From positions 7,688-71,687 of the forward strand of contig DBYO01000035.1 in the NCBI GenBank assembly GCA_002310235.1: 64,000 bases of DNA, in the 5' to 3' direction. The notes below the pieces were generated by a model. That model worked only from the letters and a program-made list of their open reading frames with translations, was not told the origin of the DNA and searched no databases. The translations under genes and the position numbers were made by a program. The stretch comes from Bacteroidales bacterium UBA1184. GTDB taxonomy: Bacteria; Bacteroidota; Bacteroidia; Bacteroidales; ML635J-15. Positions 35,131 to 43,386 of this stretch are shown one piece after another; positions within the stretch are counted from its first letter, which is position 1, and every line of letters begins with the position of its first letter.

Positions 35131-37233
35131 CTACTTTTTATATTTCTCCAAACCTTCGTTAAGGAATTCCATAAATTCCTCGGCATTAGTGTTGTACGAC
35201 ATCGGTTTCGTAAGCACCTGACCTTCGGGAGTTACAACCACGTAGTACGGCTGAGTGTTGCATTGGAAGTTGACAATCTGGATATCAGCATTCACCTCGC
35301 CCAATGTCTTCTTCACCTTGCCGTCGTTCGACGAAGTAAACTGCTCTTCGGCAGGCACTTCTACCGACTTTTCATCGACATACAAGGCTGTCATTACAAA
35401 CTCGTTGTTGAACTTTTCGGCAATCGACTTGTTAGCCCAGATTTCGGCCTGCATCTTCTTGCAGTTTGCGCACGAATGTCCTGTGAAATATAGTATCACA
35501 GGCTTGTTCTGCGACTTGGCGCACTCGAACGCCTGCTTGTAGTCGAAATATGCATTGACACCGTAAGCAGTATGCATCGACTCCGAATATTTTGGTGTTC
35601 CACACAAAGCGCCTTCCGAAGCAGCGCCACCATCATCGGCAAGGTTGAAGTTCTGCGTAGTCATTGGCGGAAGCAAGCCCGATACGGATGAAAGGTTAGC
35701 GCCGAACATTCCTGGGAACAAATAAAGTGCGAACACAAAGAACGCAGATGCCAGAATCATACGGAAGAAACCGACAGTCTTGACCTCGCTGTCCATTTTG
35801 AAACGAATCTTGCCGAGAAGATAAAGTCCGCACAAAACACTGATTACAATCCAGATGGCAATGTAAAGTTCGCGGCTCATAATGTCGAGGTGATAGTTCT
35901 GGTCGATGTTGGAGAAGTACTTGAGCGAGAATGCCAACAGGCAGAAGCCCATTACAACCTTCACAGAGTTCATCCATCCGCCCGACTTCGGCAACTTCTT
36001 GAGCCAGTTTGGTGCTATTGCCAAAATTGTGAACGGCAAAGCGAAACCAAGTCCGAAACCTAACATTCCGATTGTCGGCTCAAGTACGTTTCCTCCGGCA
36101 GCCTTAACCAGCAAAGCACCAACTATAGGTCCTGTGCAGCTGAAGCTAACTATTACAGTAGTAAGTGCAAGGAAGAATGATGCAAAGATTCCGCCCTTAT
36201 CGACCTGCTTGTCGCTCTTGTTTGCCAGCGAAGTCGGCAATATAATCTCGAACAGACCGAACAACGATGCGGCAAATGCAACAAACAAAATGAAGAATAT
36301 AAGGTTAGGAATCCAGTGTGTGCTAAGCACCGTTGTTAGTCCAGCCCCAGCATTTGTAAGCGAGACAATAACACCAATCAACGTGTAAAGTATGGTTATT
36401 GAAATTCCAAAAATCAAAGCCTTGAGTATCGAGTTGAACTTGCTCGAATCGCCCTGCATGAAGAAGCTGATAGTCATAGGAATCATCGGGAACACGCAAG
36501 GTGTGAGGATACCAAGAATACCGAACAGCAGCGAAAGAAAGAAGAATGACCACAACGAGCCGTCCTCATCTGGTTCTTCGACAAACTCATTCTGCGAAAC
36601 TATGCGTGGAGTTCCGCCCTTATCCGACTGAACGGGTTCTGCAACTACTTCAGCGGAGTCGGCAGCAGTTTCTTCTTCTGCAACGACAGCATCGGTTGCT
36701 TCTTGTGCCTTATTGTCGGTTTCGGTTTTAGCATCAGCGGTATTTGCTGATTCGGCAACTTCTTTCTTTGGCAAATCGATATTGAACTTTGCATCGGCAT
36801 TTACCGGCAAGCACTGTCCGTCTTCGAAGCAAGCTTGTCCCGACAATGAAGCCGTTACCGAGAACGAAGCATCTGCAGTAGCCTCTATTTTCTGCTTGAA
36901 AGTAGCCTTCTTGGTAAAATACTTGACATTTACCATGAATACATCATCGTATTCAGCAGTTGGAGCTGGCGATTCGGTAGTTGCGCCTACCAGTTTGTAC
37001 TTGCCCGACTTGTCGAACTTTATTTCGAGAGGCATAGGTCCACCTGCATCGAAATGCTGTGAATAGAGGTGCCACTTGTCCTCGATTGTTGCTGTCATTA
37101 CAAGATTGAATTCCTTGTCGGAAATTTTCTCGGTCGAGAATTTCCACTTAACAGGTTCGGCCATCTGTGCAAAAAGCATTGAGAATGCGAACATTGCAGT
37201 AGCCAACAAAAAGATTTTTCGCAAAAAGTTCAT
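35131..37233 (-). CDS. dsbD: Thiol:disulfide interchange protein DsbD
   Basis: 700 aa. Signal peptide; N-terminal alpha domain (~25-155) with a Cys pair in ACFEDGQCLPV; an acidic Ala/Glu linker; the eight-helix beta domain with LTPCVFPMIPM and SCTGPIVGALL carrying the membrane cysteines; and a C-terminal thioredoxin domain with GHSCANCKKMQ. It carries reducing power from cytoplasmic thioredoxin to the periplasm. The thioredoxin domain is longer than in E. coli DsbD. -7 TAATTTTG at 37256-37263 (minus strand). First gene of the operon with the S46 peptidase. Confidence 0.93.
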   Translation of the reverse strand: MNFLRKIFLLATAMFAFSMLFAQMAEPVKWKFSTEKISDKEFNLVMTATIEDKWHLYSQHFDAGGPMPLEIKFDKSGKYKLVGATTESPAPTAEYDDVFMVNVKYFTKKATFKQKIEATADASFSVTASLSGQACFEDGQCLPVNADAKFNIDLPKKEVAESANTADAKTETDNKAQEATDAVVAEEETAADSAEVVAEPVQSDKGGTPRIVSQNEFVEEPDEDGSLWSFFFLSLLFGILGILTPCVFPMIPMTISFFMQGDSSKFNSILKALIFGISITILYTLIGVIVSLTNAGAGLTTVLSTHWIPNLIFFILFVAFAASLFGLFEIILPTSLANKSDKQVDKGGIFASFFLALTTVIVSFSCTGPIVGALLVKAAGGNVLEPTIGMLGFGLGFALPFTILAIAPNWLKKLPKSGGWMNSVKVVMGFCLLAFSLKYFSNIDQNYHLDIMSRELYIAIWIVISVLCGLYLLGKIRFKMDSEVKTVGFFRMILASAFFVFALYLFPGMFGANLSSVSGLLPPMTTQNFNLADDGGAASEGALCGTPKYSESMHTAYGVNAYFDYKQAFECAKSQNKPVILYFTGHSCANCKKMQAEIWANKSIAEKFNNEFVMTALYVDEKSVEVPAEEQFTSSNDGKVKKTLGEVNADIQIVNFQCNTQPYYVVVTPEGQVLTKPMSYNTNAEEFMEFLNEGLEKYKK

Positions 37234-37324
37234 ATACGTTTTGTTTTGTGAATTGCAAAATTAAAAATAAATTTATGATTTACGATGGATGATTCTGGTT
37301 TTTTGTTGGCAAACCAACAAGATA

Positions 37325-38311
37325 TTATTGATTGCGGACTGGTCGCACCGACATTCCATAATAACGATGCGCGTTTTCCCTGACGGGTCCGTCATAACCA
37401 ACCTTCAAATAATAAGCATCAGGCGGCCAAGGATCGTAAATATGACTTGACCAATAATAGCCCGTAAAAGGACTATATGCTCCGCAAGTTTCATTGGAAT
37501 ACTCTCCCGCTCCTGGCAAAAATATAGTTCTGCCATTGGGTCCTGTGAAAATCGCACCTTTGACACCATTGCTTAACGACCATGAAAACGTACAATACTC
37601 AATAAGCTCCCATATATCATGTTTGGTTGGGGTTTTCCAATCGTTCCCCCAGCAAACTGTAGCAGCATCGTCGGAAGCCTCCAACACGACAAGATCATCC
37701 TCGTAATCATTATAACCGAATTCGGGGCTAGGACAATATTTTAACAGGTTGGCATCACAACTATGACAGAGCAGATACGTCGACCATCTGTAACTGTTTT
37801 TTTGTGACGTTTCGCCCCACGCAAAGTAACTTCCATAATCTTCAGGTCTGGCAGCACCTACATTGCAAGTTGCCCACAATGTACCACTAGGCAAACCGAG
37901 GTCAACATATTCGTGGGTTGCGGGAGGTACCACTGGATTGCCACCACCAGAACCGCCACTGCCCCCACCCGATTGTCCTCCTGAACCACCAGTGGAACTT
38001 GCATACGACCATTGCGCATAAAGGATCATGTCAGCTGTCAATGATATTTCTTCGCATTCGGCATACGATATGCCCGTATTGTCAGCCATCGTATTCCAGC
38101 CCACAAAGTTGTAGTTTTCACGTGTAAACTCATTGGGCGACAAAGCTTTTTCTATCCCATCGACAAACACCTGCGATGGCATTGTTCCACTTCCTCCATT
38201 TGGATCAAAAGTAACAGTATACGTCTTTATATCCCACAAATCACAACCATCAAACGCTAACATTCCCAACAGAAAAAGCGCGACGGTTATAGCAAGATTT
38301 CCTCTATTCAT
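37325..38311 (-). CDS. FISUMP-type protein with a Listeria-Bacteroides repeat
   Basis: 328 aa. A lipobox-like LAFDGC lies near residue 23, so it is probably a lipoprotein. Residues ~30-98 form one InlB-type (Flg_new) repeat (YTVTFDPNGGSGTMPSQ ... FVGWNTM ... ILYAQW). A linker of Gly/Ser repeats (~100-125) leads to the YVDLGLPSGTLWA module with WGET, SDDAATVCWGNDWKTPT and a final MSVRPV. The combination of an adhesion-type repeat with this module suggests a surface role. -7 TATTTTTG at 38334-38341 on the minus strand. Confidence 0.8.
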   Translation of the reverse strand: MNRGNLAITVALFLLGMLAFDGCDLWDIKTYTVTFDPNGGSGTMPSQVFVDGIEKALSPNEFTRENYNFVGWNTMADNTGISYAECEEISLTADMILYAQWSYASSTGGSGGQSGGGSGGSGGGNPVVPPATHEYVDLGLPSGTLWATCNVGAARPEDYGSYFAWGETSQKNSYRWSTYLLCHSCDANLLKYCPSPEFGYNDYEDDLVVLEASDDAATVCWGNDWKTPTKHDIWELIEYCTFSWSLSNGVKGAIFTGPNGRTIFLPGAGEYSNETCGAYSPFTGYYWSSHIYDPWPPDAYYLKVGYDGPVRENAHRYYGMSVRPVRNQ

Positions 38312-38392
38312 AAACTTAAATCTAATTATTCTGCAAAAATAATAAGAACATAGACATATTATCGAAAAATAAGCTCAACTTCGTGATATTTT

Positions 38393-38423
38393 TTTGCGCA
38401 TTCAAGAAAAAGATGTAATTTTG
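38393..38423 (+). promoter_or_regulatory. Promoter of the tRNA-Val pair
   Basis: TTTG (38393-38396), 19 nt, TAATTTTG (38416-38423), 12 bases before the first tRNA. Confidence 0.75.
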
Positions 38424-38435
38424 TCGCCACTTTCT

Positions 38436-38510
38436 GATCTGTTAGCTCAGTTGGTTTAGAGCGCTTGCTTGACAGGCAAGAGGTCACAAGTTCAAATCTT
38501 GTACAGATCA
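38436..38510 (+). tRNA. tRNA-Val (GAC)
   Basis: 75-nt cloverleaf: acceptor GATCTGT/ACAGATC, anticodon stem CTTGC/GCAAG with loop TTGACAG (anticodon GAC), T-loop GTTCAAATC. Confidence 0.95.
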
Positions 38511-38518
38511 CTTTCATT

Positions 38519-38593
38519 GGTCTGTTAGCTCAGTTGGTTCAGAGCGCTTCCTTCACACGGAAGAGGTCAACAGTTCGAATCTGCTACAGACCA
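38519..38593 (+). tRNA. tRNA-Val (CAC)
   Basis: Acceptor GGTCTGT/ACAGACC, anticodon stem CTTCC/GGAAG with loop TTCACAC (anticodon CAC), T-loop GTTCGAATC. CCA is encoded at 38594-38596. Eight bases separate it from the first tRNA-Val, with high similarity, so the pair arose by duplication. Confidence 0.95.
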
Positions 38594-38595
38594 CC

Positions 38596-38627
38596 AACCT
38601 CGCTTACAAAGTCGAGGTTATTTTTTT
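38596..38627 (+). terminator. Terminator of the tRNA-Val pair
   Basis: AACCTCG (38596-38602) / CGAGGTT (38613-38619) followed by a T-tract. Confidence 0.75.
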
Positions 38628-38653
38628 ATAAATAATCTAAAATTGATTAACGA

Positions 38654-40219
38654 CTACATTAATTCGTCGTCGAATTCGTCGAAGAAATGGTACTCCATAT
38701 ATGTATAAGCCATCATCGGAAGCACCTCTATTTTACAATCGTACAATTTCTGCCACTGCTTACGCAACGAACGGAAGAAACCCTTGTTTATGAACGCCTC
38801 GACAAAGGGATGTGTCTTAATAACAATCTTTTTTACGTTGCTCTTCTTCAGAATGTACTTCAACTGGTTTTCTATCTCATCGGTAAGATTAAGGCTTGCC
38901 TGTATTTTTCCAGTTCCGTTGCAGCAAGGACAGGTTTCGGCAGTCTTCTTGTCGGTTTCGGGACGCACACGCTGACGTGTTATCTCCATCAGGCAGAAAC
39001 GGCTCAATTGAGTAAGATGATATCGCGCCCTATCGTTTGACATGCACTCCTTCATCTTCTCATATATAGCCTTCTTACTCTCGCTGCTGTGAACATCGAT
39101 AAAGTCAACCACAATTATTCCGCCCATATCGCGCAAACGAAGTTGGCGTGCTATTTCCTCGGCAGCGATAAGGTTAACTTCAAGCGCATTCGTTTCCTGG
39201 TCATTCTTCGAATTTGCCCTATTTCCAGAGTTGACATCGATAACATGTCCGGCCTCTGTATGGTCGATGACGATATAAGCGCCAGAACGCATAGGGACGG
39301 TACGACCAAAAGCTGTTTTTATCTGCTTTTCGATTCCGTAATAGTCGAAAATTGGCGTACGGTCGGTATAAAGTTTTACGATTTTTGTCTTTTCGGGAGC
39401 TATTTCGGAAATGAACTTCTTAACCTCATTGTAAAGATCCTCATCGTTGACAACAATCTGATGGAAGGATGAGTTAAGCATATCGCGGAGGAATGCCGTA
39501 GTTCTATTCATCTCGCCAAGGACGACACTTGGAGGCTCCACCACCGAAAGCTGGTGATACAGCTCCTTCCACTTGTCGAGCAAGGATGTTAGTTCCTTGT
39601 CAAGTTCCGACAATGGTTTGTCCTGCGCCACGGTACGCACAATAACGCCAAAATTCTTCGGCACAAGGCTTTCGAGCCAACCGCGCAGACGTTTGCGGGT
39701 TTCGTTTGACTTTATTTTCTGGCTTACCGATATACGATTGTTGAACGGCAACAGAACCAGGTTACGTCCGGCAATAGAAATTTCGCAAGTGAGACGTGGA
39801 CCTTTCGACGAAATAGGCTCCTTAGCCACCTGCACCAGCACATACTCGCCAACTTTGAGCAAGTCGGAGATTTTGCCACGCTTATCTATATCGGGTTCAA
39901 CCTTAATGTTGGTGAGGCCATTGGGGTTTTGGGTCATCCCCATGCGGACGAACTTTTTCAAGGTCATGAAGCCAGAACCGAGGTCAAGATAATGCAGAAA
40001 AGCATCCTTTCTATATCCGACATCGATGAACGCAGCATTCAATCCTGGCATAAGCTTGTTGACTCTTCCTAGATAAATATCACCTACCGAAAAATCAACA
40101 TTGCTGTATTCGGTGCTAAGTTCTACAAGTCGCTTGTTATTTAGCAAAGCTATATTGACCTCGGAACTTCTGACATCCAAAAACAACTCGCTACATACCT
40201 CTATTTTCTCGTCGTCCAC
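38654..40219 (-). CDS. rng: Ribonuclease G / E family endoribonuclease
   Basis: 521 aa from a GTG at 40219. I chose it because an AGGAG lies about 8 bases upstream, whereas the earlier in-frame TTG (40255) falls inside the terminator hairpin of the small gene before it. The S1-like domain (GDIYLGRVNKLMPGLNAAFIDVG) is followed by the catalytic domain with the metal Asp pair in GHVIDVNSG and VVDFIDVHSSE, and the zinc-link CPCC (TCPCCNGTGK). It cuts A/U-rich single-stranded RNA, for example in rRNA 5' maturation. Downstream of the HU and small-protein genes on the same strand. Confidence 0.9.
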   Translation of the reverse strand: MDDEKIEVCSELFLDVRSSEVNIALLNNKRLVELSTEYSNVDFSVGDIYLGRVNKLMPGLNAAFIDVGYRKDAFLHYLDLGSGFMTLKKFVRMGMTQNPNGLTNIKVEPDIDKRGKISDLLKVGEYVLVQVAKEPISSKGPRLTCEISIAGRNLVLLPFNNRISVSQKIKSNETRKRLRGWLESLVPKNFGVIVRTVAQDKPLSELDKELTSLLDKWKELYHQLSVVEPPSVVLGEMNRTTAFLRDMLNSSFHQIVVNDEDLYNEVKKFISEIAPEKTKIVKLYTDRTPIFDYYGIEKQIKTAFGRTVPMRSGAYIVIDHTEAGHVIDVNSGNRANSKNDQETNALEVNLIAAEEIARQLRLRDMGGIIVVDFIDVHSSESKKAIYEKMKECMSNDRARYHLTQLSRFCLMEITRQRVRPETDKKTAETCPCCNGTGKIQASLNLTDEIENQLKYILKKSNVKKIVIKTHPFVEAFINKGFFRSLRKQWQKLYDCKIEVLPMMAYTYMEYHFFDEFDDELM

Positions 40220-40253
40220 GCTAGGCTCTCCTACAATGTTTTTGCAAAAAATC

Positions 40254-40281
40254 AAACCTTCGGGAAAAACGCCGAAGGTTT
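40254..40281 (-). terminator. Terminator between the small basic protein gene and rng
   Basis: AAACCTTCGG (40254-40263) / CCGAAGGTTT (40272-40281), with TTTTTT shortly after on the minus strand. It supports a separate or attenuated rng transcript. Confidence 0.7.
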
Positions 40282-40312
40282 GGATAATTTCTTAATTCAA
40301 AAAAAGAAAATA

Positions 40313-40405
40313 CTATTTTTTCTTTTTATGTCTGTTCTTACGAAGACGTTTTTTCCTCTTGTGAGTTGACATTTTATGTCTTTTTCTCTTCTTTCCGCTT
40401 GGCAT
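40313..40405 (-). CDS. AURKAIP1/COX24-like tiny basic ribosome-associated protein
   Basis: 30 codons: begins MPSGKKRKRHKMSTHKRKKR and ends in RHKKKK. This very basic peptide matches, from memory, the conserved Bacteroidota protein annotated as AURKAIP1/COX24 domain-containing (related to mitoribosomal mS38 and bS22-like proteins). Almost every residue is Lys, Arg or His, fitting rRNA binding. It lies 8 bases after the HU gene stop and ends before a terminator, so it shares the HU transcript. Confidence 0.85.
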   Translation of the reverse strand: MPSGKKRKRHKMSTHKRKKRLRKNRHKKKK

Positions 40406-40413
40406 AACTGTAA

Positions 40414-40704
40414 TTATTTAACCTTGTTATTATCCTTTACTTCTGAAACAAAAGATTTTGCCGGCTTGAAAGCAGGAATATTGTGAGCTGGAATAGTTAT
40501 TGTTGTATTCTTAGCCATATCCCTTGCGGTCTTTTCTGCTCTTTTCTTAACAACGAAACTTCCAAAACCTCTTAAAAATACATCTTCACCGTTGATCAAA
40601 GAACCTTTTACCGATTCCATGAAAGCTTCAACAGTCTTCTGAACTACCATTTTTTCGATTCCGGTATTTTCGGAAATTGCATTTACAATGTCTGCTTTAG
40701 TCAT
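40414..40704 (-). CDS. hup: HU-family DNA-binding protein
   Basis: 96 aa. Full HU/IHF fold: MTKADIVNAISENTGIEK helix pair, INGEDVFLRGFGSFVVKKR, and the beta-arm with IPAFKPAKSF after a NIPAF turn. The C-terminus has a short Lys/Asn tail. It bends DNA and compacts the nucleoid. Promoter at 40770-40800 with a leader of about 60 nt. Confidence 0.93.
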   Translation of the reverse strand: MTKADIVNAISENTGIEKMVVQKTVEAFMESVKGSLINGEDVFLRGFGSFVVKKRAEKTARDMAKNTTITIPAHNIPAFKPAKSFVSEVKDNNKVK

Positions 40705-40769
40705 TTTCTTAATATTTAATTGTTTATAAATAAATTACCTTTTAAATATCCCCGTCATTTTTGGGAGTG

Positions 40770-40800
40770 CAAATGTAATAACTTTTTTTGTATGAGCAAA
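40770..40800 (-). promoter_or_regulatory. Promoter of the HU operon
   Basis: Minus-strand TTTG (40797-40800), 19 nt, TACATTTG (40770-40777). Confidence 0.7.
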
Positions 40801-40836
40801 ATAAAATTTATTTTTTTTCGATTTGACTATATTTTT

Positions 40837-42252
40837 TTACAATCCTTTGCCCAAGAATACTATTTTTATGGTATAAATAAGTATCTTCATGTCCATTAGC
40901 AACGACCTGTTTTCAATATACAAAATATCATATTTTAGTCGTTCCACCATCTGGTCAACATTCTCGGCATAACCATACTTTACTTGTCCCCACGACGTTA
41001 TACCTGGTCTTACCGACAACAAATGAAGGTAATGTGGCGCCTTTTTTACAATCTGCTGTATATAGAATTCACGTTCTGGACGCGGACCGACAAGACTCAT
41101 ATCTCCACGCAGCACATTGAAGAACTGCGGAGTCTCATCCATTCGTGTCTTTCTCATAATCTTGCCAATGCGCGTAATGCGCGGGTCATCTTTTTTGCTC
41201 AATGCCGGACCATCCTTCTCCGAATTAACGTACATGGAACGGAATTTATAAATCTTGAACGGCTTATGGTAACGGCCGATGCGCTCATGACTATATATCA
41301 CGGGTCCCGGAGAACTAATCTTTACTGCGATTGCCAGCACAAGATATAGCGGAGACAAAATTATCATAGCCAATATACTCAGCAAGATGTCGAAGAACCG
41401 CTTTGTAAAAAGCTGCCATACAGGCATTACATTTTGGTTTATCTCTATTAGCGGCATACCTATTATTGATGTTATGCGCACCTTACCTATAAGCATGTCG
41501 TACATGTCGGGAATTACCTTCACCGATACGCGTAGTCCGTATAACTTATTAACTATGTGTGTTATCTTATTGTGCTCACTCGACTCTATAGCAATCACAA
41601 TCTCCTCGATTTTGTACTTATCAACGATCTCCCTTATGTCCTCTACGCTACCAAAATTGGGCACATAGTTCTCCATCTGGTATTTTTCCTGCTTATCGAC
41701 ATATACGAAACCTATAAAATTCAATCCCGAAGAGATATTCTGAGACTCTAGTTCGCGATACAATTCCACCGCCTTGTCGTTGCTGCCAACCATAAGTGTA
41801 TTGAAACGCAATCGACGATTGTGAACACGCTTGTTGGTCACCGTTGTGATAATAAGACGCGGTATGTAGGTAAACGTAAACTGCATCAACAGCAACAGAC
41901 CAAACATACTATAGTACTGCTTGTAGTTACCGACCCAGTCATCGAGTACAAAGGCGAAGAATAGTATAACCACGCCGAGCAGTGTAACGGCTGCCGTGGT
42001 GCCCAATTCGTGAACTCTTGACTTACGGAAAGGCGAACGATAATAGTCGCTCATTAGATGCAGCAACAACCAGAACAATGGAATTACCACCATTGAGACA
42101 TAGAATTTCCAGTCGAGCTCAACGGGAATAGAATATCCAAGGCGCAACGGCTCAATTTCAACTTTACGATAACAATAGAACAAACCCCATGTAGCCGCAG
42201 CCGCAAGATAATCACATAGTATATATTTTAAATTCTGCCTTGCCTTATGCAT
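40837..42252 (-). CDS. Polyprenyl glycosylphosphotransferase (WcaJ-type sugar-phosphate transferase)
   Basis: 471 aa. Four to five N-terminal membrane helices, a central Rossmann-like CoA-binding-like domain (~140-255; FNTLMVGSNDKAVELYREL), one more helix (~285-305) and the C-terminal bacterial sugar transferase domain with KRFFDILLS, SPGPVIYSHERIGR, FKIYKFRSM and MSLVGPRPE. It moves a hexose-1-phosphate to undecaprenyl phosphate to start a capsule, exopolysaccharide or O-glycan repeat unit. It lies 8 bases after a lipoprotein gene. No other polysaccharide genes adjoin, so it acts with a remote cluster. Confidence 0.92.
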   Translation of the reverse strand: MHKARQNLKYILCDYLAAAATWGLFYCYRKVEIEPLRLGYSIPVELDWKFYVSMVVIPLFWLLLHLMSDYYRSPFRKSRVHELGTTAAVTLLGVVILFFAFVLDDWVGNYKQYYSMFGLLLLMQFTFTYIPRLIITTVTNKRVHNRRLRFNTLMVGSNDKAVELYRELESQNISSGLNFIGFVYVDKQEKYQMENYVPNFGSVEDIREIVDKYKIEEIVIAIESSEHNKITHIVNKLYGLRVSVKVIPDMYDMLIGKVRITSIIGMPLIEINQNVMPVWQLFTKRFFDILLSILAMIILSPLYLVLAIAVKISSPGPVIYSHERIGRYHKPFKIYKFRSMYVNSEKDGPALSKKDDPRITRIGKIMRKTRMDETPQFFNVLRGDMSLVGPRPEREFYIQQIVKKAPHYLHLLSVRPGITSWGQVKYGYAENVDQMVERLKYDILYIENRSLLMDMKILIYTIKIVFLGKGL

Positions 42253-42260
42253 AATATGCT

Positions 42261-43157
42261 TTAGTTTTCAAGATGCAACAACTTCAGGTTGTCGATATAT
42301 ATCTCGGTATTCTGTCCAACCGGGCTAATAGTATCGACTCTTACAGCAGTAAAGAACGGCTGAAACTGACCGCAATTTGAAGAGGAATTTATAATAGCAC
42401 GGTTTAGATTAATATACACACGTTTCCATTTCCCGTCAGTCGGGTAAAACGTATATACATTTTCGCGCACACCACTTGTTGATGTTGCACTTTCAACTAC
42501 ACCGAACATTCCAAAATTGAATTTATCGTTGCACTTATAACTTATTTCGAGATAAGTTTCACCATTTTCCGAAATAGAATACACATCCGAAGCACGGCAT
42601 TCAAAATATCCGCTATAATCGTCTTTCGGGATTACCACTTTCATAGCATAACCATCGTAACCACCATCATTAGAAAGATCGAAGCCGTATGTGCTGGAAT
42701 CAGACTTTTCGAACTTCGAACCTATCTGATCGAAGTTTTCCATGAGTATAAAATTAACACCTTGTCTATACGAATAATGTGGTGTCAACTTCATGGTTGT
42801 ATTAGGGGTAAGCACAGTGTCTATACTATAGTTTGTAAGCATTGGATACACATTCCTTTGGGCATCAAGACCCGATGCCTTTATCCCTGGCTCTATTTCT
42901 ATGCGAACTTTGCCCGATGCGAGCACAGGCACTTCGAACGGAATCTCGAAAACGCCAATTGTCGAAACCTTAGTGCTTCCTGCCGACAACCAGCAGTCGG
43001 ATATGTTATGCAAGGCAGATCCCTGAGACGGGTCAACAATATCGATGACAGCATCATCAACGCAAATGAAAGCGGGAACTCCTTCATTAGGATCATTTTC
43101 CTTGCACGACGCAAACACCAAGACAATCGCAAACGCCAATATCAGTATTTTCTTCAT
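42261..43157 (-). CDS. Lipoprotein with a carbohydrate-binding-like beta-sandwich
   Basis: 298 aa. Lipobox VFASC (cysteine at about residue 18). Residues ~20-130 form one beta domain. From ~140 the region ILMENFDQIG ... GYAMKVVIPKDD ... YLEISYKCN ... GKWKRVYINLN ... EIYIDNLKLLH has the shape of a carbohydrate-binding jelly roll. No catalytic motif. It precedes the sugar-phosphate transferase in an operon; its role may be glycan binding or export at the outer membrane. -7 TACCTTTG at 43185-43192 (minus strand). Confidence 0.7.
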   Translation of the reverse strand: MKKILILAFAIVLVFASCKENDPNEGVPAFICVDDAVIDIVDPSQGSALHNISDCWLSAGSTKVSTIGVFEIPFEVPVLASGKVRIEIEPGIKASGLDAQRNVYPMLTNYSIDTVLTPNTTMKLTPHYSYRQGVNFILMENFDQIGSKFEKSDSSTYGFDLSNDGGYDGYAMKVVIPKDDYSGYFECRASDVYSISENGETYLEISYKCNDKFNFGMFGVVESATSTSGVRENVYTFYPTDGKWKRVYINLNRAIINSSSNCGQFQPFFTAVRVDTISPVGQNTEIYIDNLKLLHLEN

Positions 43158-43314
43158 CTGACAATTATTCTAAATATAAGAGAGCAAAGGTAGATAAAAT
43201 TTCCGACAGGCAGACAAAGATATCAAATAAATTTCACGCACGAAGCTCCAAAGGCTTGCAGACTCAAAGGCGAACAGGCAAAAAGGTTCAAAGTCCCAAA
43301 AAAGAACAGTCTAA

Positions 43315-43386
43315 AAGGCTGTTAGACTGCCAGACTGTAAGCCTGCGCGACTGTGAGACTGCAAGCCTGTGAGCCTGTTAGACTTT
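43315..43386. repeat. Octanucleotide tandem array B
   Basis: Nine consecutive 8-mers: aaggctgt, tagactgc, cagactgt, aagcctgc, gcgactgt, gagactgc, aagcctgt, gagcctgt, tagacttt. Same consensus as the array at 264-350. The last unit runs into the stop codon (43385-43387) of the downstream-read lipoprotein gene. Bases 43240-43314 hold looser copies. No reading frame is supported. Confidence 0.8.

Noticed and set aside
37303..37320. Hairpin TTGTTGG-CAAA-CCAACAA after the FISUMP gene at 37325
   Set aside because: No T-tract on the minus strand, so not convincing as its terminator; the stem is short and A/T-rich.
40220..40255. Upstream TTG start for rng
   Set aside because: The TTG lies inside the terminator hairpin 40254-40281; GTG 40219 has an AGGAG in front.
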